A stretch of DNA of 64,000 bases from Melampsora larici-populina 98AG31 (lineage: Eukaryota; Basidiomycota; Pucciniomycetes; Pucciniales; Melampsoraceae): assembly GCF_000204055.1 (NCBI RefSeq), contig NW_006768826.1, forward strand, positions 456,815 through 520,814, in the 5' to 3' direction. A model generated the notes under the pieces. The model was not told where the DNA came from and searched no databases. It saw nothing but the letters and a program-made list of their open reading frames with translations. The translations under genes and the position numbers were made by a program. Below, one piece after another: positions 1 through 10,802 of the stretch. Position 1 is the first letter of the stretch. The number at the start of each line of letters is the position of its first letter.

Positions 1-8
1 TATCAGAG

Positions 9-3000
9 CAACGCCCGAACCTATCCGATACCATACGATATATCAGGGCTTTTTCATGTCGCATCGGGACACCGATATATATGAACCGACTCCCGATACG
101 ACATGAAAAATTTTTTTTGGGGGAGGCTCATATTGTTTCGCTGAAGCAACACGAGCCGATACGAAATGGCGGTAAAAGTTGGTTGGGATCGCGAACAGTA
201 TTTTTTTTGCAGTTCACATAATCAAACTGTAATATAATTTGTATTTACAAATACAAAGAGCGAGATCATTTTGTTTTATTACTATGTTGCCTTACTAAAT
301 ATTTTTCAATTAATTCAGATGCTTCTGAAAACTCTGCTGGTGTAGCCACACCCGCTTTGATCCACTCTCTACAGCCTACAGCGCGCTCCATCGTGCTTGA
401 GTTGAGGCCACCACAATCAGGCTGGCAGACATCGGCTGCTGAGGAAAAAGTCCTTTCGACTGGACATGTGGTACCCGAGCATGCGAGATAATCCTTCGCA
501 AGCGCTGCCACTAATGGGAACCATTTTGAGTTCTCCTATTGCCCCAAATCAACCACACATAAGACATAAGTGACATGAAGAGAGAGTAAAACGGAGAAAA
601 ATCAGACACTCACCTCCCACCACTTTAAGATACACCCGTCCTTATAAGGATATTTTGTGCCAAGATAGAGCTCTAATTCGTCTGATCGATTGATTGATGC
701 AGACACTTCTGAAGGTCCAAAGAGATTGTCGTCGTCTTGATCGTGAGTAGTTTCGATTGTATTTTGTGATGTTGCTGTTGCTGAAGTGATCTCGATGTTT
801 GCCTCTGATGATACCACTTTCCTTTGAAAAGCTTGATCCAACATCGTTCAAATTCGAGGTACCTCCGCAGGATAGTAGTTTTCAAAGAACTTCATACGCT
901 TGCTTGGATTTAAAACTGTATCCATGACAAGAGCGTCACAGCTGAGCGCTTCATTATGATACACCGCGAGTTTCACACGCATTACCCCGATCATCTTATG
1001 TAAGCTTTTGTATTTAGTCTCAGCCTCCATTTTCTCTAAAGCTTTCTCCATTCGACAATACTCGGACAAGACACGCGCTCCTGTTGGACTATCCCCTTCC
1101 ATCATGAGGGTCGAAGAGAGGAATATCTACAAATTTGAAATATATCAGTACTGTTAATGATGGTTAGAAGAACAAAGTGCAAGTGATGCATACCTCTAAG
1201 ACACCATTTGAGGCCCTCACAGCAGCCCATTCGCTCTGAGTTATACACATCTCATCAAAAAGATGACTATTGGCACTTCCTAGCATCTGGGTCACTGTCT
1301 GAAAACATAAACAACACATGGTGAGAAGGGATATGATATGATCTATAGGATGATCAATATGTCCAGACATACCTCTTGGGCTTCACAAACCTTTTGGCAA
1401 GACTGGACCGCCGCATTCCAACGTATTCCGTAACCCGCCGTGATCGACCCCTGTCCTTCTCTTTGTGCTTTGAAGAGTGCTCGCAGGGCAGCACTCAAAC
1501 AGACCCGGCGTGCAAAAAGATCCACCTGGAAACAAAATCATCATTCAGTATGTGACTATGATCTCGGTTGTGCATGATAGAAACTGACCTTTTGGACTGC
1601 CTGTACCACTACATCAGTTTTCCACCTACTGGCCAAGTGAGTCTGCAATTGAGAATCATCTCCATCCTCGACCTCAGAGTCAGTATCACCATCATGATCC
1701 CCGCCAATATCTTCTCCATCTTCAAGACAATCAACCGGTTCAGTGTTGTTTGGGTCGTCAGGAAAGTTGGATGAGTCGTCAAGTCCAAGCGAGGGTGTAG
1801 GAAGTTCACGGCCAGGAGTCGTAGTTGGCTTTGTATGTCCTGGATCAATTTTGATACTTCACAAACCGGCTTTGACCACAAGAGCCAGCTTGTGCGCGTA
1901 ACAGCGCACATGGTTGACCCTTGCATCCCAGAACACCGGATCCTCACCTTCAGAGAAGATCTTTGACATTTCTGTCGCCATTGTGTTGTTGTTCGCGCCT
2001 GAATCCGTTGTCTGCGCAAGCATGTGGATAAAACAACATTCTCATGTCAGGCTCAATATTCGAGGTGATTATCAAAGAAAAAGGAATTAAATACACTTAT
2101 TTTCTTGTGTAGGCCGTGTCAAACAAGGAATCGAGCCAGGGGACGAGCCAGTAGAACCCCGTAGTGATTCCATGTCACAAGCTTGAGGGTGAGGTGTCGG
2201 ACCTGGTATCTCCAGTTACTATCAATAAACAAAACACTGGCCCCAATAAAAGCATGCCGTCGTCCCCTTGTCGTCCCCCCCTCGTGCATTAGACAGAAGG
2301 CACTGTCATTTTCCTGTGTGGTATGGATTAATGAGATTAATTCAAAGTGAAAAGGAAATTAAACGTTACCAGAAAAAAACGTACCAAGATGCTACTTATG
2401 ACATTTTTTTGGAGTCCTATGTATAAGCGCTGGGCTGCTTGGGCTGCCCATGTTGCCGAGTAAAGAGTTGCCAGCGGGTTTGAAAACCAAAAGGCTGCAC
2501 GAAGAATAGAGTCTTCAAATCTTGCCCACGGGAGCGCGTGACGAAGAACCCAAATGACCAGCATGAGATTGAGGTTTTTGATTCCAAAAGGTTGCTTGAC
2601 AACAAATCGATCTAAGTTGTTATTTTGTTCCTTTTTAGCCTTCTGTTGCTCAGGCCAAGATTTATTGAGGTCGAATCCTTGATTGATGGCAACGTGTCGT
2701 TTCTGGCAAACTGGTCGAGTTTCGGCCCCATCGCGATGGTTGTATAGAGTCTGATAAGTATTCGGGGGTTTTGAAAAAGATTTTTTACAAAACCGGCACT
2801 TGTAATACCGGAAAATACCGCTGCCGATCTTGATTGAATCAAAATATCCAAATACCGAGAATGTAGATGAGTTTGTGAAAGAAAGTTAAAGGAGGGAACA
2901 AATAGAAGCCAGTGCCACTTACTTCATCTGGGCATTCGACTGGATCTTCATAGTACTTGAGAAGTTCACGGACACGTTCAGTGCGCACCTCAGCTTTAGG

Positions 3001-3856
3001 TGCAGGCTGAGTCTCTCCGGTTATCTCGATATCAGAGTCTCGGTCAACATCCAGACCTTCGGGAACATAATTTGATTTCTGGTTTTATACAGCAATAAAT
3101 CAAATAAATAAAGTTAGTAAAGCGGTTGATGAAATGACTTGGACAGTAAGATAACATACATCCTTGCGTTTTTTCTGGGTGCCGGTTGTATTGGAAGGTC
3201 CTCGTTTGCGTTTCTGGGTACTGGGAATGGGATTCGGAACAGAATCATCGTTCAAAAGAGCCTGAGATGGTTGTAATTGGGTGGACTCGGACTCATGCGT
3301 GGATGCCATGGTGTGTTTCTGATTTAACTCAACACACATCAATGATCTTTAGCCGCGTTGAATTGGGGAATAGTGGGGATGCGAGGAAGGAAGAGTAGTA
3401 TAACGAAAATGCTGACCTTTTGAAAGTGGAGGCTGAGCCACCGTTTGATTCGAATCTGTGGATAAGATTGGGGTTGACAGGTGAGTAGGATCTCGTTATC
3501 GAGCCATCGGAGGGGCATCGTGACAGTGGCTAAGTCTAAAGAGATCGCCACTAAAGTCGACGAATTATCGGAATGGTGGTGTCGTGGTGTGATCGGAAGT
3601 GTCGATGTGACAGGAGACTGCGTGAGCCAACGCAGGGCTACGCAGGATTCATTGTAATGGGGTACAAAGGGCGACATGAAGCGATATCATATCGGGTATT
3701 GGCCTGTATGGTGTGGCCGATACCCGATATGGAAAAACACCAGTCCCCATATCGGGTTGGCTGAACCGATATGGGGAAATCCGAGTTTTTGGTATCGGGT
3801 TGGCGACACGAAACCAATACGATACCGACATCCGTCTTGTATTGGTTCGGGCGTTG
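9..3856 (-). mobile_element. hAT-type DNA transposon, near complete
   Basis: Both ends carry the perfect 13-bp inverted repeat CAACGCCCGAACC (9-21 and, as reverse complement, 3844-3856). The repeat is flanked by the direct repeat atcagag at 2-8 and 3857-3863. hAT elements normally make 8-bp duplications; here 7 bases match perfectly and an eighth is mismatched (t/g). Subterminal DNA at both ends is dense in CGATAC and TATCGGG motifs, seen at 28-90 and 3680-3835, which are plausible transposase-binding repeats. The interior encodes a spliced hAT transposase on the minus strand. The window begins one base before the left duplication, so the host flank on that side cannot be seen. Confidence 0.85.
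266..3309 (-). CDS. hAT transposase, multi-exon
   Basis: This gene codes for a hAT transposase, a nuclear DNA-cutting enzyme, in several exons on the minus strand. Exon 1 (3309-3160) begins at a Met and carries a basic KRKR...KKRK stretch that fits a nuclear signal; its donor is GTATGT. The next exon is acidic and ends at a GTAAGT donor near 2927. The exon down to about 2388 holds a BED-like zinc finger (CRFC, then H and C/H ligands) followed by a hAT helical segment. The piece near 1880-1990 carries the hAT signature RCYAHKLALVVKAGL. The last exons hold ELELYLGTKYPY, LKWWE, FPLVAALAKDYL and the C-terminal hATC dimerisation domain with CPVERTFSSAADVC; the stop is at 266-268. Exons between 2388 and 850 are only approximate. 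No clear disabling lesion was seen, so it may be intact. Confidence 0.75.
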
Positions 3857-3863
3857 ATCAGAG

Positions 3864-5590
3864 AGTATAGCGAAGAGGAGTTATTGGAAACGCTACGTGT
3901 ATTAGAGGAAGTCAAATTCAGGAGTTGACCGGAGGAGCTTTGCTGGTGTTAATGTTGACTTAGGAATATGACACCAAGTAGATCCATGCAGATCCTTTTT
4001 GAGTTTGCTGTATACGAACTTGACAGATCGTAGTTTTTAATAACACAATAAGCCACATAGCCCGGGGGGGTTGTCCATCGACTTGACACGAGACACAGTA
4101 GGTGGGTGATCGCAGGCTCAGGACTGCATCCCGAGTCAAGGGGAAGCGGTCTCCCGCCTACTGTGACCGGTGTCCTACCTCCCTCAGCCTTTACCAAGGC
4201 AGAGGGCCCCCCCCAAGAAACCTAGAGAACTCAAGATGAACTCTTTAGGTTTGAATAGGACAAACCGGCTTATGAAATCATACTAGATGATACTCATAAA
4301 CTAAATTGCAATATACTGTATGATTTCATACATATACACTCATGAGAGACAGCGAGTTAAAGAGTGGATGAGTGGCGGTACCCAAAGGCACGACAGTACC
4401 GCCTATTTCCACGATACGAGCGAGATCGGACTGTGGGCAAATACAGGGCATAGCCTTATAGCGAAGGATGCTTCCCGGACACTTGGTAAAGGAAATTCAA
4501 GTTAGGGAAGACTTCCCAACCTTGAAAATTTTCCCGAGTGTCAATTTCCCCCACATCCGCAATCTCACGCTCGAATCTGGAAATCCTCACTGTCCTTTCT
4601 CTCTCTCACACTCAATTCAAGCTCTTCAGCTTGTAGATTTCTTTTCGAACCCACCCACCCCCCGTGTACAGGTTTGAAGCTCTAGTGACCCCGGTAAGTA
4701 TTATTGGTAAGGGAAAGAGTCCCAGTAATGGTAGAAAGATATGAATTATGAGTTTCCTTTTTGGTTATAGGTATTCTTTAAGTTTCCTTTTTGGTTATAG
4801 GTATTCTTTAGTATGTATTTCTCTCAGCAGAATCCAGTATGGTCCTTTCCCACCAAAGTTTTTATATAAGAATGGTTTGAATTTTTTCAGGAATTCTCAA
4901 GAGCACCGCTCCTACACAGCCTGTAGCCCAAAAAATCATTTCCAAGGGCTTTAATAAGTTAACTCAGAAGACATCAGTCTACCTCAGCAGGATTGAAATG
5001 ATATCCACCTTTGTATATCAATGTATGTATATCTGCCTCAAATCCAAGTTGACAGCTACATATCACAATCAGTGTCACAGCAGCAAACCTGGCCACAATC
5101 TTGCAAATCTGTATTCTTATCTGCCCTCACCAAGATTTCAAATAGCCTATCTCAAGGCATGGCAGGATAATTGGCATCATTGGTCTAATTGGGCCGAATT
5201 TGTTGAGAGAAGAATACCCAGCAGAACTTCAAGAAGCCAATTTTATAGTTTTTCACTCAGGCAAATTTTTGATAAAAAAAATGGCAAACATTAAAGCATT
5301 GGGATATATATTTATCCTAGGATTATCATTTCAAACAAAGATCTCTGGTCACCTATTTTGTTAATGAACAACTAAAAAATGTGTAATCAAAAGAAATGTG
5401 ATAGAAACATAAAGAATTCAAGAATATTCACATCAAATCCCTTTTATTTTCACTGACCTGTCTTTAAAATCTGTTTTCAGTCAATCCAAAACCCCCCACC
5501 ACAAACGTGAAGCTTATCCATTCAACCAGATAAGAGATAAAACCTATATTGCCTTGAGAGAATCAAAACATTCACAAAGGTTTGAAAATG
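3864..5590. other. Intergenic, no recognisable gene
   Basis: Short open frames at 4320-4505, 4468-4677 and 4748-4954 resemble nothing I recognise and have no convincing start or splice context. Two visible features are a short G-run/C-run stretch (about 4066 and 4207) and a direct repeat of about 28 bp at 4750-4810 (TTTGGTTATAGGTATTCTTTA twice, quoted in part as TTGGTTATAGGTATTCTTTA). From about 4890 the sequence is the downstream part of the duplicated block that also occurs at about 6400-6960. Confidence 0.5.
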
Positions 5591-5607
5591 CATACAAACT
5601 GGCAGGG

Positions 5608-6102
5608 TCAACAGCCTCCTCCATCACCTCCTCCTCCACCCCCTCCATCCCCTCCTCCTCCGCCATCACCTCCTCCACTATCCCCTCCACCTCCTCCACC
5701 ACTTCCATCACCACCTCCACCACCTCCATAGCCTCCACCATCGTGTCTACCAGTACCATCCCCTCCATCACCACCACCACCATGTCTACCAGTACCACCA
5801 CCAGCCCCGTGTGCACCACTACCTCCAGAATGACGCCCAAGACCACTAAGAGTCTCACTAAGACCACGGTAACCCCTAATATCCACGCCCGAAAAGAAAT
5901 CCCTACTTGCAACATTAGGAGCATTAGGTGTAACTTTAAATCTACAAAACAAAATGAAATCCAAAAACCTCAATCATCTGTCTGACAGTTCAAATAAAGA
6001 TGAAAAATAAATTTACTCCTGAACTTTCTTATTATCTTCTTTTGGTTTTTGATTCATAACATCATTTGATTTTAAACAAAACAGTTTTTCAAAAAATTTC
6101 AT
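5608..6102 (-). CDS. Glycine-rich small protein, paralog 1 (139 aa)
   Basis: The function is unknown. The model joins exon 1 (6102-6017) and exon 2 (5941-5608), 420 nt in total. The intron is GTAAAT...TTTTGTAG in phase 2 and gives an in-frame Glu at the junction. The N-terminus (MKFFEKLFCLKS) is basic and amphipathic without a clear signal peptide. A charged KPKEDNKK segment follows. The last two thirds are a low-complexity Gly/Asp/Arg/His tract (GGSGAHGAGGGTGRHGGGG and similar) ending in GGC before TGA. Exon layout, intron phase, donor and C-terminal Cys match the neighbour at 7013-7298, which supports a real gene over the Ser/Thr-rich frame on the opposite strand. Glycine-rich tracts can be structural or RNA-associated, but nothing here decides between them. 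Confidence 0.65.
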
Positions 6103-7012
6103 CTTGTTTTCTTCCTTTTCCAATTTGTATTTGAAAAATTTGTATAAACCTGTTTTAAAGGATAAAGAAATATGAAGTTTGAAATTGGTCCAAGTTTTTA
6201 AGATTTAGTCAAGCTTTGAATTGCAATCAAAAGGTATAAGGGAAAAAATGAAACATCACTAACCAGTAATGTAATTTACGTCGCTTGCTATCTGATTATT
6301 TGAACTTGAAGTGATGATGCAGCCAAAATGTGGCGTTCTCAAGGAGAATGTGTAACGAATCACCTCAATCTCTGAAGTATATCTCTTCAACCTATTGTGA
6401 TATGACGTTCAAGAGCACAGCACCTGCATAGCATAAAAGAAGTCCAGAAGACCTCAGCTGACTTGGAATATTTAATACCAACCTCAATGTTTTTTGATTG
6501 ATATACAGCTGATGATCAGCTGCACAGCGGCAAAGCTGACTACAACCTTTCGAATCTTAACCCAAATCTTAACTTTACCCAAAACCCCGACAACCTTTGA
6601 TAATGAATAGCGGGGCAATCGGTTCTATTGTTTTACTCGTAGCAAATTTGCCAAGAGGAAAGAACGAGGTTCAAGCCAATTTTGCAGTTTTTCACAGAGA
6701 CGAAATTTTCCAGAAGGAAATATCAATCATCATGAATGACAATTGTCTCGATTTTTAAATCTTACCATTCATGTCTTGAAAACAGACTTTGTCTTTTTTC
6801 CTATTACATATATCTTGATTTAAGAGGATCGGAATACGAAAGGCCACTTCTTTGTCATCAATTTTTTTTAAATCTTATCTCTGATCAATACTCATCACAA
6901 GAAAATTGAAACTTATCCACTCAACCAAATAAGAAAAAGAAATGAAGTAAAGGCAGAAATGTGTTGAGAAAATCAAACGATTAGCAAAGGATTGAAATCA
7001 GGATTGACGCAT
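6103..7012. other. Spacer between the glycine-rich paralogs
   Basis: No coding region was recognised. It holds the upstream region of paralog 1 and the duplicated downstream region of paralog 2, with TATA-like AT-rich stretches but no distinct motif that I can defend. Confidence 0.4.
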
Positions 7013-7298
7013 TTAACATGAGCCACCTCCATCTCCACCACCTCCAGAATGATCACTATGACTATGATGACCACCAGATCCTTCACTGAAAACGCCCAAA
7101 ACTTCTTTAAAAAGTCCAGAAACTTCACTTACAACAGCCTTAATTCTAAAACAAATTCAAAAAACTTCAATTAATTTTCTAAACGGTAAAGATGAAGATG
7201 AAATACAAAATTTACTTGTCAGACTTCTTTTTATCATCATCTTTTTGAGTTTGATGAACGCTTGTTTCTTTCGAAAATAGGTTTTTAAATTGATTCAT
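7013..7298 (-). CDS. Glycine-rich small protein, paralog 2 (71 aa)
   Basis: Two exons, 7298-7216 and 7145-7013 (216 nt), are joined by a phase-2 intron with donor GTAAAT and acceptor TTTGTTTTAG, exactly as in the paralog at 5608-6102. The protein starts MNQFKNLFSKE (compare MKFFEKLFCLKS), has an Asp/Lys-rich KDDDKKKSDK stretch, a helix-like IKAVVSEVSGLFKEVLGVF segment, then a short Gly/His/Ser tail (GGHHSHSDHSGGGGDGGG) ending Ser-Cys. It is half the length of paralog 1 because its glycine tract is much shorter, as expected if the tract expands or contracts by slippage. It is too short for ordinary ORF calling. The function is unknown; no signal peptide or membrane segment is evident. Confidence 0.65.
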
Positions 7299-7567
7299 AC
7301 TTTTCTTTCTTCTTTCGGTTTCGATGTTTAAGATATCTTTAAAAATCACTGTGTTTTTAGAGAATTATATAGATTATTTTAAGAGGGATCTCTGATTGAA
7401 AGTATGATTGGAAGAAGAAAAATGATGAACAAAGATGTGGATGGGTTTTGCTCATCATTTATAATCGGGGTGGTGATTGATGTATCTGTTGGTGTCCGAT
7501 TTTTTTCAAAGGAAAAAAAGATTATTTGTATAGAACATCAAATTTAATTTCTTGAATGAAATCATGA

Positions 7568-7780
7568 ATGACGTTTGAAATAAAACTTTATTCACAGCCA
7601 ATCACAGCATCTACACCGCTTCCGCCGCTTCACAGTAAAGGTACAGCAGACTGGTTGAGAGAATTAGCGGCAGATGAACAACTTAAAGTAGCGTATGTTT
7701 CTACAGATGATATGATTGCTGATATTTTTACAAAAGCGTTACCGCCAATAAAGCATAGGAAGTTTTTAGACCTGACATGA
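7568..7780 (+). pseudogene. Copia polyprotein remnant (RNase H C-terminus)
   Basis: The frame ends with LKVAYVSTDDMIADIFTKALP, the conserved tail of Ty1/Copia RNase H (usually KVEYVPTDDQLADIFTKALP), preceded by WLRELAADEQ, which matches the family's FIRELVEDG. Only about 60 recognisable residues survive; no reverse transcriptase, integrase or LTR is seen next to it. It is a decayed fragment inserted upstream of the glycine-rich pair. Confidence 0.8.
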
Positions 7781-8073
7781 AATGAAGTTAAATTTTAAAT
7801 CAAATCAAATTATCAATGGTCAGATCACTGGCATGATATCAGAAAACCAGTTCACATACTCGACCACAAAAAGATACATCACATATTTCAAAATCCATCC
7901 ATTAACCTGATCAAAATACAAAACAAAATGACTGCAACAATGTAAACAAAACAAACTCACCGTCATCAGATCTAAAATAACAAACCAAAGGGCTGTCCAT
8001 CAAGAATTATCACAATTCCACACCAATGATCACAATGATAATAAAAACAACATGAATAAACCGATCTCTAAGT
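7781..8073. other. Intergenic, downstream of WSS1-like gene
   Basis: AT-rich sequence with no open frame or repeat that I recognise. It should hold the 3' UTR and polyadenylation site of the minus-strand gene that stops at 8074. Confidence 0.4.
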
Positions 8074-10476
8074 TCAACTCCAATCAGGTGCTGCCATACC
8101 CTTTGGACGAGCACATGAACTACATATACCAAAGTCATCATCATTCTGAAAAACAACCGAATTCAATCAAACCCTTCAATCAGCATTTCTGATCATAATT
8201 AATCAAATCAAACTGAATTCACTACATACCTCCATACAACAAATATTACACTTCCATGTTTTAGTTTCTAAAACTTTCATTATCTCTGGGTTTCGAGGTA
8301 TTGTCTTTGAATTCGATCCTACTAATCTTGCAGAAGATGACGAACCCAAATCTGAAAAAGGTATCTTTTCGTTTCTCCGTGGTATTTTCTTGACTTGAAC
8401 TTCGACGTCTTCTTCATTCTTTCGCTTTGTCACTTCACGATCTCTCTTTGTTGTGCCTAAAAATTGAATCTCGTCATCGTCATCATCCCGTTTCTTCTTC
8501 AAAGATCGGTCCTTGGTATTCGGTAAAAGTGATGGTTTAGAGTCTTTAACTTTCGATCCCAAGGCTTCATATCCTTCCCTTAATTCGTTCATCTCATCCC
8601 TCAAAAGCTTCTTCTCAGCCTCAACTTGATCGGGTGAAGATAGATTTGTTCGATCGGATTCTTTGAAATCCTCCCATTCAGCTTCAAGCTTTACTATCTC
8701 AATTTCGTCATCATCATCATCATCTTCACTCTCTTTATTGACTCTTGCAATATCGATCACTTCAACCGAATTGGATCTTCTTTTCGATCCTGAAGCTTCT
8801 GATGATTCTAGTCTTTGTTTACCCTTTGATTCTTGCTTTAAGTGTGCTTTGGACTTTTGAAATTGAGGTTCAAGTTTCAGAGTAGGTGATTTATTCATTA
8901 TACCAGCCCTTCGTAATCTAAGTTCTGCAGCTTGCGCTCTAGTTTCCTTGGCCCCGGCCGCATTGGCTCGCTTTCTGATTCATAAGCAAGAAATTAGTGA
9001 TGAAAACTCTGAGTCGTTAGAATTACTTACCGGAAGAATGATTGTCCATCGTTCTCTAGCTTTTGTCCATCACCAATAAACTGTTGAGCAGTACGCTTTT
9101 GACGAGGAGTGCGAGTAGTAGTTGTCTTGGGTTTGTAAACACGACGTCGTGTACCTTGAGTGTTAGACCCACCGCTGCGGAAACAAAAGATGTGAGATCG
9201 AGAAATGTCAAGGGTGGAGAGATGCGAAAAAGATTGAAAACAGAGTTTACCAAGCGTATTGTGGTAAATCAGAAGCTACTAGAGCTCCATCACCCGCGGA
9301 AGTGGCGGAATCTTTGAGTCGTTGACCTGAAGACCAAAAACCTATAGAGAAGAAAAGATCAAATGGAAACGTCTGTTTAGAATCTGTGTAAAAAGTGACA
9401 GTGAATTTTTTCAAACCCTTACCTGGTCCATAATAACCTTTGGCTTGTAACTGTCGAATTTCTGAACGAAGCTTAGTATTCAGTTTTTGAAATTGTGGAC
9501 CTGTTCGAGATCATGAATTCAGCTTGATTGAATTTCGAAGTTCAAGATTTGATGAAATCATATTTACCATGATTCACTTTGAACAAAAATGATAAATTAC
9601 TTCTGCTTTAGTCAATGGTTTTAATAAGATTAGAATTTCTTTTTTTTGGAAAAGAAAATCGCTTACTATGATGAATGTGTGCTAATTCATGAGCCATCAC
9701 TGATAATAAATAACCCATTGGCTTTTTAAACAAAAAAGACGATTGGATCAGAAAGAAATTGTTTTTTTATAAATTTATAAAAGAAAAACAAAAAGGTGAC
9801 CAACTAAAAACTGTCCATTTTTCTTACGTAAAACTAATTCAATAGTTTCACCTCCATTCCACTTGATTATCAATGTCCCACCGCACCACAAAAGGAAGTA
9901 TTGAATAAGTTTTTTGTTGACGATTTGATCATGAGTTTATGAGATGTAGATTACATTTCTACCTGCGAATTCTGAATTCCATTTATACTCTGTAAACGTA
10001 TTTAAACCCATTCCATGTTCTTTCATTATCGGCTACAATCATTCAAAAAGGATTAACAAAAGAATCAGCATTTTGAATGAGGATCATCAAATTCAGTTTT
10101 CGAATTGAACTTACTAGAACTTGACTGATTATTTCAAACAAAACCGAGTATCAGACCATGAATCAATTATTGTAAAAAGAACAGCCTTATGGAATTTTAA
10201 TCGATTTAACGAACGCTGAGATAGCTTTCATGATTTGACGTGCATTTTCTTTCGTTGAATCAATTATAGGTATTCCAGAATTGCCTTCATCACCTAAAAC
10301 TCGTATACTTCAATCATGAATTCCATTTGATTGGCGTAATACCAGAAGGTAAAAGGTATATGTTTTTCGGTTAGCATAAGTTTTAGAAATTCATGATCCA
10401 AATCAAAGGGAAAGGTACTTAACAAGTTAATGTATGGATTTGGATGATCATGATGACTTGAGTTGAACCTAGGCAT
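8074..10476 (-). CDS. WSS1: WLM-domain metalloprotease with RanBP2 zinc finger
   Basis: This is a DNA-dependent metalloprotease of the Wss1/Spartan type, a nuclear enzyme for DNA-protein crosslink repair. Exons: 10476-10419, 10293-10211, 10032-9955, 9861-9805, 9721-9667, 9576-9568, 9500-9423, 9341-9251, 9174-9031, 8974-8230, 8145-8074 (1470 nt, 489 aa). The WLM domain runs from PIMKEHG (about residue 48) through FAGRNWNGGETIELVLR to GYYGPGFWSSGQRL. The zinc site is HELAH at 103-107 with His113 as third ligand, supplied by a 9-nt microexon. Residues about 230-420 are charged and disordered, with SUMO-interaction-like patches (VEVIDI, EIEIV) beside acidic runs. A RanBP2 finger, WxC-x2-C-x10-C-x2-C, ends the protein (C460, C463, C474, C477). 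The 10211/10032 junction uses a weak GTTAAA donor and may be wrong. The gene is divergent from CMC4. Confidence 0.85.
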
Positions 10477-10802
10477 CTCTTTTTTTGGTGTATCATGAAG
10501 AATTGAAGGTGAAGCAAACTGAAAGGCTGGAAAATGAATTGTCAAATTGTAGGTCCCGCGGTACCAAAACGTGCGGATCAAGTTCTGAGCAGGTCCAGCC
10601 CGGAATGAAGCCCGAGACCGGGGGGCTTTTGCATCGGGTAGCACTGCTCGGGTACTTTGCGAATGATTTGGAATGAATCTGGTTTCCAATCTCAGTTTGA
10701 ACTTCTTTCATGAACAACCGCATCCGAACAGAAGTTCAAGAAAAGAGCAGAGAACTAGAAACCAGGTCATCAAAAACATCATTCAGATCGGTTTGAATCA
10801 TC
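10477..10802. promoter_or_regulatory. Divergent WSS1/CMC4 promoter with GC-rich island
   Basis: These 326 bp separate two divergent genes and must carry both promoters. Between about 10548 and 10665 the sequence turns sharply GC-rich (CCCGCGG, AGCCCGG, CCCGAGACCGGGGGG, CGGGTAGCACTGCTCGGGTA), unlike the AT-rich surroundings. The island may be a small inserted repeat fragment or a CpG-type core promoter; no terminal repeats or target duplication was found. Confidence 0.45.

Larger units (their letters stand above)
4890..7310. repeat. Tandem segmental duplication with two paralogous genes
   Basis: Two blocks, about 4890-6110 and 6400-7310, share order and sequence. Both begin with a CAAGAGCAC...CAGAAGAC segment (4899 and 6410). 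Both then have a GCCAATTTT...GTTTTTCAC segment (5236 and 6676), a TCCA(T/C)TCAACCA(G/A)ATAAGA segment (5518 and 6917), and a glycine-rich two-exon gene on the minus strand. Identity is clearly below 90 percent by eye, with indels, so the duplication is not recent. Confidence 0.7.

Noticed and set aside
5554..5985. Ser/Thr-rich open frame on the plus strand, 143 aa
   Set aside because: It is the antisense of the glycine-rich tract (GGN codons read back as NCC); the minus strand has matching splice sites and a paralog.
10485..10676. 63-aa plus-strand frame across the GC-rich island
   Set aside because: It runs antisense to an unsupported minus-strand extension upstream of the WSS1-like start; neither has homology that I recognise.
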